A stretch of 64,000 bases of DNA from Macrosoma leucophasiata (taxonomy: Eukaryota; Arthropoda; Insecta; Lepidoptera; Hedylidae), in NCBI GenBank assembly GCA_036365455.1, contig JAWQUS010000010.1:24414501-24478500 (forward strand), given 5' to 3'. Below, piece after piece: positions 29,470 through 40,372 of this stretch (within the stretch, counting starts at the first letter, position 1; the number at the start of each line of letters is the position of its first letter). The notes beneath the pieces were generated by a model. It saw only the letters and a list, made by a program, of their open reading frames with translations. It had not been told where the DNA came from and did not search any database. The translations under genes were made by a program, and so were the position numbers.

Positions 29470-29690
29470 TCTAAACAAACATATAATGCGAATGTAAGTG
29501 GTTGCAGAGGCCCAGAAAGATAAAGACTGACCTTCCATGCCCAAATAGGTCGAGTGCTGTCTGATGATGGAGTCAAAAGTCTTAGGAATCGGCGAGCATA
29601 TATGAAGAAAATGATGAATGTAGAAGAAGCACCCGTATATCTGGCGTCCCACGCTCTCTACCTACCCCGTAAGGGAGCTGACTTTGTTTG
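29470..29690 (+). mobile_element. RTE-2 LINE 3' fragment
   Basis: GTGGTTGCAGAGGCCCAGAA, GGAGTCAAAAGTCTTAGGAA and CTACCTACCCCGTAAGGGAG. It is more diverged than the 32655 copy. Confidence 0.82.
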
Positions 29691-29699
29691 TTTTGAAAT

Positions 29700-30164
29700 T
29701 GTAAAAACACTGTTAATTTTGTGTCGTGAGCCCTCAGCCAAATAAACATTTTTCTTTCGTTCTTATTTTCTATTCGCTCAATCATTTTAGAGTTGACCCG
29801 CGTACTGTTATATAACTATACACCTGAGGCAAGCGACAGAAAGTAAAGTGGCTAAAAACAAATCTCAACCAAGTGACGTCAGAGCTCAATGACGGCTCTG
29901 GGTAATGGAAGCTTTTTCGAGCGGTGCCTTAATCCGCTTTGACAGTTTCCGCTAACTTGGTGATGGCGTTGGATTTATTTAGTTTTATTCATTAATTTAT
30001 TATTGGATACAAGAGCTAACAATAACGAACTAAGCTCTAGTTGTAAGATCCGAAATTCTTCTCGACTAAGCCGAGGCCCCGCCCATAGATTTAGGGATTT
30101 TAGTCTCGTACCATTCAATTCCTAAGTTACGCTAGCAGCTATGAGGTAGCAAATTTGTACTGCC
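29700..30164. other. Unassigned interval
   Basis: No gene or window-internal repeat found. Confidence 0.45.
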
Positions 30165-30335
30165 TTAATCAACGTCGCTTAATGTCTGTATGGCTCGAAG
30201 TGGTAGGTAAAGCCAAATGCAAGAATTTAAGCATACATACAACCCTCGACTTACTGGTTACGTTTTGTCACAGGTGGCGCGCCTATTGATCTCCAGATAC
30301 ATTATCAAACTCTGAGGGTGGCACTGGGTAACTTT
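30165..30335 (-). repeat. SINE-C 3' half, diverged
   Basis: CTTACTGGTTACGTTTTGTC, CAGGTGGCGCGCCTATTGAT and ACATTATCAAACTCTGAG follow the SINE-C body. Confidence 0.6.
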
Positions 30336-30344
30336 TTTATATAC

Positions 30345-30478
30345 TGAAGTTGGCAAACAAGCATGCAGTTCACATTGATGTTAAGTGATGACTGCAGCCT
30401 ATACATACAAAGACCAGAAGAGGTCAAAATGCAGATGCGTTGCCATCCCTGAGACCTTAGTTGTTAGGTATGTCTTTG
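30345..30478 (-). repeat. Family A 3' half
   Basis: GTTGGCAAACAAGCATGCAG through GAGACCTTAGTTGTTA in reverse orientation. Confidence 0.82.
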
Positions 30479-30499
30479 AGAGAGTTATTGCGGCATCAT

Positions 30500-31140
30500 C
30501 AATAGATGTATTAATTTCTACAAATTCCATCGCAGCAAACAAGCTTGTAAATACGTACTCTTTTTTTAATTCAGCTAACATGAAACCCCACAGGACAGTT
30601 CATATATTAATTTCCCCAAATACATAAGATTACTTCAGAGTAAAAATCTATTAGAGTGACTACGCTCGCAGAAGCTCTACGCGTATGAGTTGATTAAATT
30701 GTTGGAAACTTAATACTTAAATCACAAAATGTTTGAGCGGTTTCATTTATTAAATCGTGTTGTTTTTATTAAAAATTCCCTTCCAGTAGAACCATAGGTA
30801 CTACGTATGGGACTTATTATCGACACAAATTACCGATGCGAACACTTTGTTTAATCGGCAATGCCATTTTTTAATTTTAATTTATACGTTAATTATTTTC
30901 AGTTGGAATTGATCCAATTGTAAAATGACTTTAAAATAAATGGTTTTTAAGAGATGCCGATGGAAAATTGTTCAATATTTGTTCATTAAATGTCCTTTTC
31001 GTTACAGACGTGCTCTGTTTATTCAAAATTCATGATTTTTAATTTCATTTTAACTGTATGCTTTTCATTTTATCTTTCACAGCTTGCTTATAAAACCATT
31101 TTAAAAATCCAATATGGACACAATTTTGATGCTTTATTTT
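30500..31140. repeat. Local duplication E, copy 1
   Basis: It matches 32145-33100 in the same orientation. Shared runs include ATTATTTTCAGTTG, GATCCAATTGT, GATGCCGATGGAAA and CAATATTTGTT. No coding or transposon signature is seen. Confidence 0.75.
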
Positions 31141-31274
31141 ATTTGATTACATTATTTCTGTAGACATCATGGTTTCAATTCCCAGTTCGCAGGGATAGTG
31201 CTATTGAATTTTTAATTTTTCCAAAAGCTTCCCACTGCCACTCTCTGAATTTGATAATGATAATGATAATTTTT

Positions 31275-31440
31275 TTGTAATAAAAGTGGCAAACAAGCGT
31301 GCAGTTCACATTGATGTTAAGTGATGACTGCAGCCTATTTACACCCACACAATGACCAGAGGTCAAAATGCAAATGCGCTGCCACTCCTGAGGCATTAGG
31401 TGTTATGCCTCTGTGCCGGAAATTACAGAGCCGTACCAAG
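31275..31440 (-). repeat. Family A 3' half
   Basis: AAAAGTGGCAAACAAGCGTG to TGCCGGAAATTACAGAGCCG, joined directly to the LINE that follows. Confidence 0.8.
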
Positions 31441-32105
31441 TTGCCAATCATATCTCTGTGATTGGCAACTGCGATGTTGTCCAATCCTACGTATGATCGG
31501 GTCTATGATAACAAACACTGGGGGATATGAGAGCGAGATCCAGAGGAGATGTGCTATCGCAAGATCTGCCGTTGATATGTCAAGGAGAGTCTGGTGCAAC
31601 CGCAACATCACAAAAACCACGAAAGTCCGCTTGATGAGAAGTTTGGTATGCCCCATATTTCTCTATGGCGCAGAAACGTGGACGGTCCGCCTCAAAGACT
31701 GTCACAAAATAGACGCATTTGAATTGTGGTGCTGGCGACGATTGTTGCGTATCCCTTGGACGGCCTTTCGGACCAATGCCTCTCTATCTTGGACGAATTA
31801 AACATCAAGTAAAGTTTATCGTCAACTGTCCAATTACGAATCCACAAATACTTCGGACACATTATTAGAAATGAACATTCCATGGAACTTCCATGGAAGG
31901 AAAGCGGTCGCGAGGTCGATGGCCAACGAGATGGATAGACTCCATAAAAACTGCCTCGCAAAAATCTATAGTCTAAAACAGCTGAGACGCTGAAGACCGC
32001 AACGAATGGAGACGCATCGCAAAAGCTGCAGCATCTGCAGAAAATGCATCATCGCCAGCCACGACCACTCTGTCAAGAGTGAACGACTAAGGAGGAGAAA
32101 GTAAC
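31440..32105 (+). pseudogene. LINE RT C-terminal region (RTE-like)
   Basis: A frame to 31801 includes TTKVRLMRSLVCPIFLYGAE, TWTVRLKDCHKIDAFELWCW and RRLLRIPWTAFRTNAS. This is the post-RT block of RTE-type LINEs (YGAETW...WCWRRLLRI). After a frameshift it continues with HKYFGHIIRNEHSMELPW to about 31930. It ends near GGAGGAGAAAGTAACGTCTA. It is 5' truncated and inactive. Confidence 0.85.
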
Positions 32106-32654
32106 GTCTATAGACTTGCTACTTATGGAACAAAATGTAATAGAGAATTCGTGAATTAATGCATTTATCTCTACAAAACCCTTCAGGGAATACAGGCGTA
32201 CAACATACTCTTCTTTAATTCACCTTACATGAATTCCCACCTGAGAATTTGTGTTTCAATCCGTCCAAATTCATAAGGTTACTTCAGAGAAAAAATCTAT
32301 TAGATCGACTACGCTTGGAGAAGCTTTATATGTAAGTTGATTATATTGTTGGGAACTTAATATTTTAATCACAAATTGTTTGAAAGGCTTCACGTATAGA
32401 TTCATTTTGTTTTCATTGAGCAATGCTTACCCGTAGACATTTACTATGGGATTTACCATTGAGACGAATTACCGATTCGAATTGTTAATTTCACTGGCAA
32501 TGCTACTCGTATTTTTTAATTTTGATTTATACGTAAGTTATTTTCAGTTGAAATGATCCAATTGTGAAAATACTTTTAAATAATTTGTTTTTTAGTGATG
32601 CCGATGGAAATTCTGCAATATTTGTTAATTTCCGTCTTTTTCGAAATAGACGTG

Positions 32655-32990
32655 TTTGGTGACGGTGTAAAAATGAACAAAGGCATGCTCCGCTGGTTCG
32701 GGCATATAGAAAGAATGTCGAATGAGCGAATGACTAAACAGATATACAATGCGAATTTGGATGGTTGCAGAGGCCCAGGAAGACCAAGACTGACCTACCA
32801 TGACCAAATAGGACGAGTTCTGTCTGATGGTGGGGTCAAAAGTCTTGGGAATCGGCGTGCATGTATGAAGGGAATGATGAAGGTAGACGAGGCACGAGAG
32901 GTATGTCAGGACTGGGATATCTGGTGCTCTACACTCTCTGCCTACCCCGTTAGGGACCTGGCGTGAAGATACATACATACATAAGTGTTC
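32655..32990 (+). mobile_element. RTE-2 LINE, longest copy here
   Basis: A 5'-truncated LINE 3' end with an open C-terminal frame and a short (ACAT)n tail. Tandem short repeats at the 3' end are usual for RTE-clade elements. Confidence 0.88.
32670..32966 (+). pseudogene. RTE-2 RT C-terminal tail
   Basis: KGMLRWFGHIERMSNERMT, CRGPGRPRLTYHDQIGRVL and then AREVCQDWDIWCSTLSAYPV end in a stop at 32966. The RWFGH...GRPR...W pattern is the usual end of RTE-like polyproteins. No catalytic residues are present in this truncated copy. Confidence 0.85.
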
Positions 32991-33119
32991 ATTTCATTTG
33001 CAATTCATGATATTTAATTTAATTCAAAATGCTTTTGATTTTAAAAATAATATTTTATGAACACAATATACTGATATGTTTTTGCTATTTTAGTGCAGTA
33101 GAATATTAAATACTGTTTT

Positions 33120-33300
33120 ATAGTTCAATCAATCAATCAAATCATTTATTTGTAGTTGTAGTAAATATTTGTCTACAGAAATATTGGCACATTAGTTTTT
33201 TTTTTAAAAAACACTGGATGCCACAGAACTTTTCCAGAATTGGAATTGATTAAGAAAGCTGAAATATGAAGAATTTTGTTTTCAAGGGGAGTATAGGGTA
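33120..33300 (-). repeat. LINE 3' end with (TTGA)n tail
   Basis: On the minus strand it ends in AATAAATGATTTGATTGATT, a short tandem tail typical of CR1-like LINEs. The frame upstream (FLINSNSGKVLWHPVFF) is not recognised. Confidence 0.5.
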
Positions 33301-33310
33301 GCACCAGAGA

Positions 33311-33460
33311 ATATGTAATTATACGAGTATTACGTATAGAATGGACACTTCGACGTCCCGTCCGATTTCCCCGCCTCACCCAACCTCCTCCCCTCTTATG
33401 GGCGACGTTTGGTATTCTTTACTAGCTACGCACACAGGTGCACGTGTAAATACACGGAAA
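33311..33460 (+). mobile_element. RTE-1 5' UTR joined to a short tail block
   Basis: ACCAGAGAATATGTAAT, AGAATGGACACTTCGACGTC and CCTCTTATGGGCGACG match the 5' UTR of RTE-1 (39765-39640 reversed) and the window's right end. It then runs into CACACAGGTGCACGTGTAAA, which is shared with the sequence just past the RTE-1 3' end (37035-37075). Confidence 0.75.
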
Positions 33461-33654
33461 TAACAATAAAAGTGATTTATTCATTTTATATCTATTGTTT
33501 AAGCTTTCTACTATTTCAATTTATAAAGTTTTGTATGAAATGGCCTCCTAAGGGTCAATATAATTTTTGTCAAGTGCATTATTATTTAAAAGGTAATATT
33601 TACTAACAAAACACTTTACACAAAGCTTAACATTTAATAGCTTCGAAACTGAAG

Positions 33655-33845
33655 TTACAATTTGCTTAATCTGTAGACGATGGACAAGCTGCCAACAGTT
33701 AGGTAAATGGAAACAGCGCAATTAGTTCTAGATCTCTGTAAGGCTTGATAGACGTCCGCTAAAGTTTAGCTCATTCGATATTCTAGTGCCAGACTGATAT
33801 TACGACTCGTTTACAAGGGCTAAAGCCTCCTAAGATTGTGCGAAG
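33655..33845 (-). repeat. Low-copy repeat, inverted partner of 25256
   Basis: The reverse complement aligns with 25256-25465 over most of its length. Confidence 0.75.
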
Positions 33846-34002
33846 CCTATTTATGTTCCAGATATTGTTTTAGTTACAACTTAAGCGGAATTTTGATAAT
33901 ATTGTAACTCAAAGTTCTTGTCAACATTTATTTTTCCTATACTCATTGTTGTCAGTTTGTAAAAGGGTAAATGAGATAGAAATTCTACTGATATATATGT
34001 AG

Positions 34003-34085
34003 ACACCCGTCTATAATGTCTATAGGCTGCAGTCATTTAACATCTATGTGAACTGCATGTTTATTTGCCACTTCCATTAAATAAA
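34003..34085 (+). repeat. Family A 3' end
   Basis: TCTATAGGCTGCAGTCATTT to TTGCCACTTCCATTAAATAA plus A-run. Confidence 0.8.
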
Positions 34086-34111
34086 AAAATACTTTTATGT
34101 TTATGTTTTCA

Positions 34112-34340
34112 CTTTTATGTGGATGGTTGCAGAGGCCCAGGAAGACCAAGACTGACCTACCATGACCAAATAGGTCGAGTTCTGTCTGATGGTGGGATCA
34201 AAAGTCTTAGGAATCGGCGTGCATGTATGAAGAGAATGATGAAAGTAGACGAGGCACGAGAGGTTTGTTAGAACCGGGATATCTGGCGCTCTACACTCTC
34301 TGCCTACCCCGTTAGGGATCTGGGGTGAAGATACATACTT
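34112..34340 (+). mobile_element. RTE-2 LINE 3' end
   Basis: GGATGGTTGCAGAGGCCCAG through TACCCCGTTAGGGATCTGGG and GAAGATACATAC. It is very similar to the 32655 copy, and the frame is open to a stop at ~34271. Confidence 0.88.
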
Positions 34341-34479
34341 TTATGTTTGATTTTTAAAAAATTGACTGTTATTTAATTATACCGTTATTTGATTTAATTT
34401 GTTTTATTTGTTTAGACGTTTCATAAGAGGTGCTAAATGAACAAATCAATTTCTGATTCTGATTTCGAACACCTTAATT

Positions 34480-36210
34480 TTCACATACGCTATCGACTTG
34501 AGGGTCACGTTTTTATAAATTTTAAGTAATTAAATACAAAACTATTGATGTTAATCAGGCAAAATTTCAAACTAAGTAAAAACATTTCAAATAATTTTTA
34601 AAACTTTAATTTTATTTCAAACATATCTATTTCAATTTCTACATCGTCACCGAAAAATAATGAGTTATAAACTACGGAACCCTACACTGCGCGTGGCCTG
34701 ACAGGCACTTGACTGTTTTTTTTTTATTTTGAAGTGGGTTAAAATGCAAGCAATCATAAGGAAGCTACATTATTAGATGTTTCTACATATGTAGAAACGG
34801 GTCGCTAGAATGTCATGAATTCACACATTCCTGCTAATAAACATTGTTTGCAAATAATGCTTGACTATAATGTAATAATAAACGTTTTTTTAGATTCACT
34901 AATTTTGCAGATGTTCTTGGCTAAAATATATGAGCTACTAGCGGCCGCCACCGGCTTCGCACGCGTGCAATTTAGGTACTAACTGATTCTGATTCTGATA
35001 TTATTATAAACTATCCTACCTCTTAAGTTGGATGCTGTTTAATCCAACTTAAGAGATAGGATAAGAGCAAGTTTTATTAAAATAGGTTAAGTAGTCCATC
35101 GCGGAAAAACACCGTGACACTTTATTTATATACGAGTATATCAAGATTTGACTCTTTTACTGTTCACACACGGGTCAAGTATATTGCTGCTTAATCTAAA
35201 AAGAATGTTACAAAAACCATAAAAATATGACAAAATTTTAAACGTTTTGAGAAACGGAATGGTGATCTCATGATGTTTTCATAAACACGTTGTTCTAAAA
35301 TCTCTAAAACCCACAATATGACTATAACTTTGTAAAATATATCTCAATTTAGAACATTATAATACCTACTACATACGACATCGTATTCGTAGGTACAACA
35401 TGTTTCATAGCAGTAGAACGTCACAATATAGCAATAAATAGCACATAAAGCGGCCAACACACGGCATAGCGTATAATAGAGCGATGGACGTCAATTTGAG
35501 GCCCACTTCGGTCCGTTATGGAGCGTTCGCCGTGAACTGCGGGACGCCGCCGCAAGCCATGAGTGAAAGCGATTAAGACACTATTTTATTTTATGATGCG
35601 TCAGAAGACTTTACAGTATCCAACAATAAATGTTGCACATCGACCATAGGAATAAGACTTCGGCTTATTTCGGGTCTGTAGAGCGTTATCTCTTTTGCGA
35701 ATTATCTATCTGACGTTTGTCGGCCATTTTTATCAAATTTTGATTATTAACCGAATGTGGATGCTTACGTAGGTCGTGTGTAGCAGAGATAACTAGAAAG
35801 ATACTAGCCGATTACCTCTTTCATAAGCTCGATGTGCAATATTTACTGTTGAGCACTGTACTTCCTTTTATTTAGGCATCGGTCTGCTACAAGTTATAAT
35901 ATCTTCTGAGAATATCTTGTTATATTTTTTTTTGTGACTATGATATTTGTGATTCACCAGATGAATAAAATAATTGATTGGTTATTAGGAAGGATAAGAA
36001 GTTGTGTCCATCAAGTTGATAAAAGGAGATGCCCAATGCGGTCGTGGAGAGTAATTTATATGTGTGTGCGCATGATGGTGAGGCAAACGCTACGCATGTG
36101 ATGTGTGCGTATAAAATGCTGAGCGTGATTATTGACCGCTTGTTAGGGTTGTCAAATATAAAAACAACTATTTTATTTTAAACTTCGTCCAAAAACTTCC
36201 ACTACAATAA
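34480..36210. other. Mostly unassigned; small repeat pieces
   Basis: A reverse GGGTTCCGTA-type piece lies at 34675-34740. A Helitron-like end is near 34930, with an ACTGATTCTGATTCTGAT remnant at 34981. A hairpin is at 35012-35061. No gene is seen. Confidence 0.45.
35012..35061. repeat. 21-bp hairpin, one mismatch
   Basis: TATCCTACCTCTTAAGTTGG... pairs with ...TCCAACTTAAGAGATAGGAT around a short loop. Confidence 0.9.
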
Positions 36211-36214
36211 AAAT

Positions 36215-36430
36215 AAAGCATAATCGCCACTCTTGGCTGGCGGATGATAGATGGTGGATGGTTATATTTGCTATCACCCTATTGGAATGGTTTGCCTGCC
36301 ATTATTCGGTTGTCTGAGTACACTAGCGGAAGCGGAAGAATTTTCTTACAATAGGAGGCGATGAGGTTTTCACCCCCCTTCCGTCACGATTTAATGCCAT
36401 CGGTCACATTCCAACGCCTTCGGTTACGTG
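36215..36430. repeat. RTE-associated repeat
   Basis: ATCGCCACTCTTGGCTGGCG and CCATTATTCGGTTGTCTGAG match the 13095-13350 repeat. Confidence 0.5.
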
Positions 36431-36960
36431 CCGACATCTTCGAAATAATATACAAGAAGTTAAGAAAATTATGTTAAAATCCAAGAATCAAAACAAAATC
36501 GCTGAAGCTTATAAATTGCATGCCACCACAAAATAAAAATAAGACGGAGAGTGATCAGAAGCGATGCGGGCCTATTCCGGCCCTTTCTGCCACCTCTATG
36601 GATATTTACCGTCCCCTACATGGCATTTTACACGACAAACTCCATTTTGTAATTTGTGTGATGGGAAATAATAGAGCGGTTTTTCTTTGATGCACTTATT
36701 TTTATTGATAAAATTAATGATTCTTTATGTGATATATGCTTTGATTATCGCGCCAGGTCTTCGTGCGCATTTATCTGGCGTATATTAAACGTAAATGATT
36801 TAAAAAAAATAATTTGGCGATTCAATCGCTTTTCGACTTTCGTGGTCCTGTGCAGACTAACGAGACATTTGTTAAAAAGCAGTTTAAAAAATTATATGCA
36901 GCTACCTCCATCGCTTTCGTAAATTCTTTGCATAGCGTTCAGAATTAATGCAAAATTGAC
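36431..36960. other. Unassigned interval
   Basis: No feature supported. Confidence 0.45.
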
Positions 36961-36997
36961 TTATGACACACCGCGGACACTCCGCGGTGTGTCATAA
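36961..36997. repeat. Perfect 17-bp palindrome, 3-nt loop
   Basis: TTATGACACACCGCGGA, loop CAC, exact inverse to 36997. Confidence 0.95.
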
Positions 36998-37104
36998 CAA
37001 CATACAAACGCTTAATTTGGTCTCTATTACACAGACATCAATCGGTGACGTGTATTTACACGTGCACCTGTGTGCGTCATCATCGTCATCATCATTTCAG
37101 CTAA

Positions 37105-39590
37105 AAGATGTCCACCGCTGAACAAAGGCCTCCCCCAAAGAATGCCACAACGAACGGTCCCGGGCCGCCCTTATCCAGCGATTGCCCGCGACCTTCACCA
37201 GGTCGCCGGTCCACCTCGTGGGGGGCCTGCCTACGCTTCGTTTTCCGGTACGTGGTCGCCACTCTAGAACTCTTCTGCCCCAACGGCCGTCACTTCTGCG
37301 AGCTATGTACCCTGCCCACTGCCACTTCAGTTTCGCGTTACTTTGGTTCTCATGCGGATCTCCTCATTTCTGATTCGATCTCGCAGAGAAACTCCGAGCA
37401 CAGCCCTCTCCATTGCTCTCTGAGGGACCTTGAGCCTTCTTATCAGGCCCATAGTGAGCGACCACGTTTCGGTTCCGTATGTCATCACTGGCAACACACA
37501 CTGGTCAAAGACCGTCTTTTTCAGACTCTGCGGTAAATTGGACAAGAAGATATAACACAGCTTCCCGAACGCTGCCCATCCGAGTTGGATTCGGCGATTG
37601 ACCTCTTTCTCGAAGTTGGACCTACCTAACTGGACCGTTTGTCCCAGGTATACGTAATCGTCAACAACTTCGAGTGTAGTACCCTCGACCATAACAGGAA
37701 TGGGCGTAACAAGGACATTTGACATAATCTTCGTCTTGTCCATGTTCATTTTAAAGGCCCACTCGTTGGGAGGCCCTACTGAGGCCATTGAGCATTGTGC
37801 CAAGATCTTCCAGGGTCTCAGCCATGACTACGATATCATCCGCAAATCGGTGGTGGGAGATGTTGATATTTATTATATTGATATAGACTTTTAGGACTGA
37901 TATCCGTGTCCCACCGAATAGTTTCCAGTTGAAAACCAGCGTCAGGCTCCGGTTTGACATTATGCTGAACTGGAAACTATTTGGTGCAGCCGTGAGATCT
38001 TGTTTTTTTTTCTACTGTTACAAGGTACCCATTTTTTTTTAAATTAACAGTGTTCTTTCTTTTTTTTTTGTGTTATAATGTCAATGCTTTCATAAATGTT
38101 GTTTTTTTTTTGTCGTACCAACCTACTTGTATTTTAAATGTTTAATTTTTTTTCTATTGTTTTTCTATGCAGTACTTGATCGGCTGATAAACGTTTTTCT
38201 TCTTTTTTCTTCTTCTTCTTTTCAGATGTACTCGCCGTTAATGTTGATGCCGAGTCCGTTCCAGTCCAGAAGCTTGAAGACATCTTCAAATGCAGCGGTG
38301 AACAGTTTCGGAGATATGACATCTCCCTGTCTCACACCTCGCTGCAGTTGGATAGGTTTCGAGTTCTGGTCCTAAAGGCGAACCGACATGGTGGCGTTTT
38401 CGTACAAACTTCTTAGCACCTCGATGTATCGGTAGTCGACTTGGCACCTCTGGAGTGACTGTAGCACAGCCCAAATCTCGACCGAATCGAAGGCTTTCTC
38501 ATAGTCCACAAACGCTAGACATAGGGGCTGGTTATACTCTTCTGTCTTCTGTATAACCTGCCGCAGCGTGTGTATGTGGTCTATGGTGCTAAAACCTTTA
38601 CGAAACCCGGCTTGTTCGGGAGGCTGGAAGTCGTCGAGTCTGCGAGATAGACGGTTCGTAATCACTCTCGAAAACAGCTTATAGATGTGACTTAGAAGTG
38701 CGATGGGCCTATAATTTTTAAGAAGGATACTGTCGCCCTTCTTAAAGAACAGTACCACCACACTTTTGTGCCACGCCTGTGGCGTTTTGCCCTCGGATAT
38801 GACGGAATTGAACATCAACTGAAGAGCTTCTAATACCGGCCTTCCGCCCGCTTTCAGGAGTTCAGCAGTGATTCCGTCATCACAAGGCGCCCTGTTGTTT
38901 TTGAGCTGTTTGAGAGCCGTACTTATCTCGTTTAGACTGATGTCCGGGATATTTTCGGTGCAGTGTCGGGTCAGTCCGGCTCTAGGATCTGCTGCCGGAC
39001 TGTTAACAGGTGGACGTGCTGTCGAGTAAAACTGTCCGTAAAGCCGTTCGATCTCTTCTGCAAGCTCAGGTTTCGACGATACGATTCTGTTGTCCTCTGT
39101 CTTCCGCTTAGTGAGACGACTTTGCCCTAAGGACAGATCTTTGGCGAACACCTTAGAGCCCTTGTGCCGCTCTATGGCTGCTTTAATACTATCAGTATTA
39201 AAGTGCCGAAGGTCGCGAGTCAATGACTTCGAGATCTGCCTGTTGAGCCGCCTGTACATTAAAGCATCTTCAGAGGACTTTAGAACCGTACCGCGCCTCT
39301 CCTCCATGAGCTTAAGGGTTGGGCTGGAGATCTTTTTGGTTTTATTCGTGGGGCGGGTCTTGAAAAACTTAGAACCCGCCGTGCGGACAGTTTGCACGAA
39401 CCTGTTATTGTAATCGTCCACATCTACGCACTCACTCAGGCATTCAAAGCGATTTTGTAACTCGAGTTGAAAGCTCTCGGGGTTTTGAATTTGGGCAGGT
39501 GCTGGGCGGAGCGTAGACTTCATTAGTCGAAATCTTTCGATCTTGACCTTTATATTCAGTGTGCCTCTCACCATTCGGTCGATCACTCCC
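37105..39590 (-). pseudogene. RTE-1 reverse transcriptase
   Basis: The frame at 39586-38372 (404 codons) starts in the EN-RT linker (RLMKSTLRPAPAQ) and holds RT motifs AWHKSVVVLFFKKGD, NYRPIALLSHIYKLFSRVI, PPEQAGFRKGFSTIDHIHTL and FVDYEKAFDSVEIW. After a break, RGVRQGD-type sequence (38340-38230) leads into the insert. Past it come RFADDIVVMAETLEDLG (catalytic FADD, ~37838), NMDKTKIMSNV, DDYVYLGQTVQL, VLPVMTYGTETWSLT and VLGVSLRDRIRNEEIR. RT copies RNA at a nicked target. The copy is missing its endonuclease, is frameshifted in at least two places, and is interrupted. Confidence 0.92.
37864..38223. mobile_element. Insertion inside RTE-1 RT
   Basis: This ~360-bp segment sits between the codons for GINGEYI-like sequence and HHRFADD. 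It is flanked by AGATGT on both sides (37858-37863, 38224-38229). It has a 14-bp inverted pair (AATAGTTTCCAGTT at 37917; AACTGGAAACTATT near 37968) and T-rich tracts. Part of it (CAGCGTCAGGCTCCG) resembles 28990-29050. Its class is uncertain, perhaps a short retroposon in reverse. Confidence 0.75.
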
Positions 39591-39765
39591 GGTTTTTACC
39601 GAATTGATCACAGAGACATCACTGAATATATGTGTGCGTAGCACGTAGAAAATACCAACCGTCGCCCATAAGAGGGGAGGAGGTTGGGTGATGCGGGGAA
39701 ATCGGGCGGGACGTCGAAGTGTCCATTCTATACGTAGTATTATTACATATTCTCTACTATGGTAT

Positions 39766-40160
39766 CTTGAAGTCTTGCAGATGGGTGCGGGATCCGTAAC
39801 ACCATCCATCTTTTCAATTAAAATATGGTTGGTTTTTCATACCATTTGTAAAACGGGTCTTTAGCGAATATATGAACTTTATCAAACCGGATATAGTGGT
39901 TATGATTATCCGCTATGGGGTTATATCATGGGAATTTGTCCCTCATGGCGTAGGCAGAGAGCGTCCAAATGTACCGATTTTAACATAGCGCGAATCTTCT
40001 ACATTCGCCTGTCTCGTCGTATATGCACGCCAATTCCGAATATATATGTATTTAATCAGATTATATAATTGACTCTAATTTTATCTAAAGTTCTATCACA
40101 CCTGGATTCCGCTTTATATACTTGCGTTTACTACAATTTGAGGCGAGTCTATTCTTACCT
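39766..40160. other. Unassigned interval
   Basis: Flank of the RTE-1 5' end. AGGCAGAGAGCGTCCAAATG near 39950 faintly recalls a reverse RTE-2 end. Nothing else. Confidence 0.4.
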
Positions 40161-40167
40161 AAATCAA

Positions 40168-40372
40168 TGAATGGCTCAGCTCTTAAATTAATTCAGCTGG
40201 TCGCTTTAAGGCGATTGTGAAGTACACACGTAATTAGCGGTTCACGTGACTACAGGTGAAGAACGAGAGGCGATATTCGTGACACGTCCGCGGGCCGCTT
40301 TAATGACACTGTGTAAACTCCGCCTTTGGGACGCTAATTTAAGCGGCCCGCAAGGCATTCGCTAATTTACAA
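40168..40372. repeat. Local array 3, unit A
   Basis: ATGGCTCAGCTCTTAAATT, then GTGACTACAGGTGAAGAACG, CTCCGCCTTTGGGACGCTAA and GCTAATTTAC. It is repeated in 40678-41195 and 41646-41853. No known family. Confidence 0.75.

Larger units (their letters stand above)
32145..33100. repeat. Local duplication E, copy 2 (split by RTE-2)
   Basis: It is colinear with 30500-31140. The RTE-2 fragment at 32655-32990 lies inside, just after CAATATTTGTTAATTTCC. The match resumes with TTCATGATATTTAATTTAAT. Confidence 0.75.
33930..34470 (+). mobile_element. (TGATTC)n retroposon split by Family A and RTE-2
   Basis: The left part (TCATTGTTGTCAGTTTGTAA to ~34000) and right part (34345-34470, CATAAGAGGTGCTAAATGAA then TGATTC) are one element. 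Between them are a Family A tail (34003-34085) and an RTE-2 3' end (34112-34340). Confidence 0.65.
37078..39765 (-). mobile_element. RTE-1 LINE with internal deletion and insertion
   Basis: This RTE-clade LINE is read on the minus strand. The 5' UTR is at 39765-39600, the RT at 39586-38230, then a foreign insert, then the FADD region and C-terminal domain to ~37105. The tail is GATGAT-like repeats (37078-37100). The apurinic-like endonuclease expected between the 5' UTR and RT (~230 codons) is absent. It can no longer retrotranspose. Confidence 0.92.

Noticed and set aside
37108..37536. Plus-strand 142-codon frame with Pro/Arg-rich N-terminus
   Set aside because: It is the complement of the RTE-1 C-terminal coding region.
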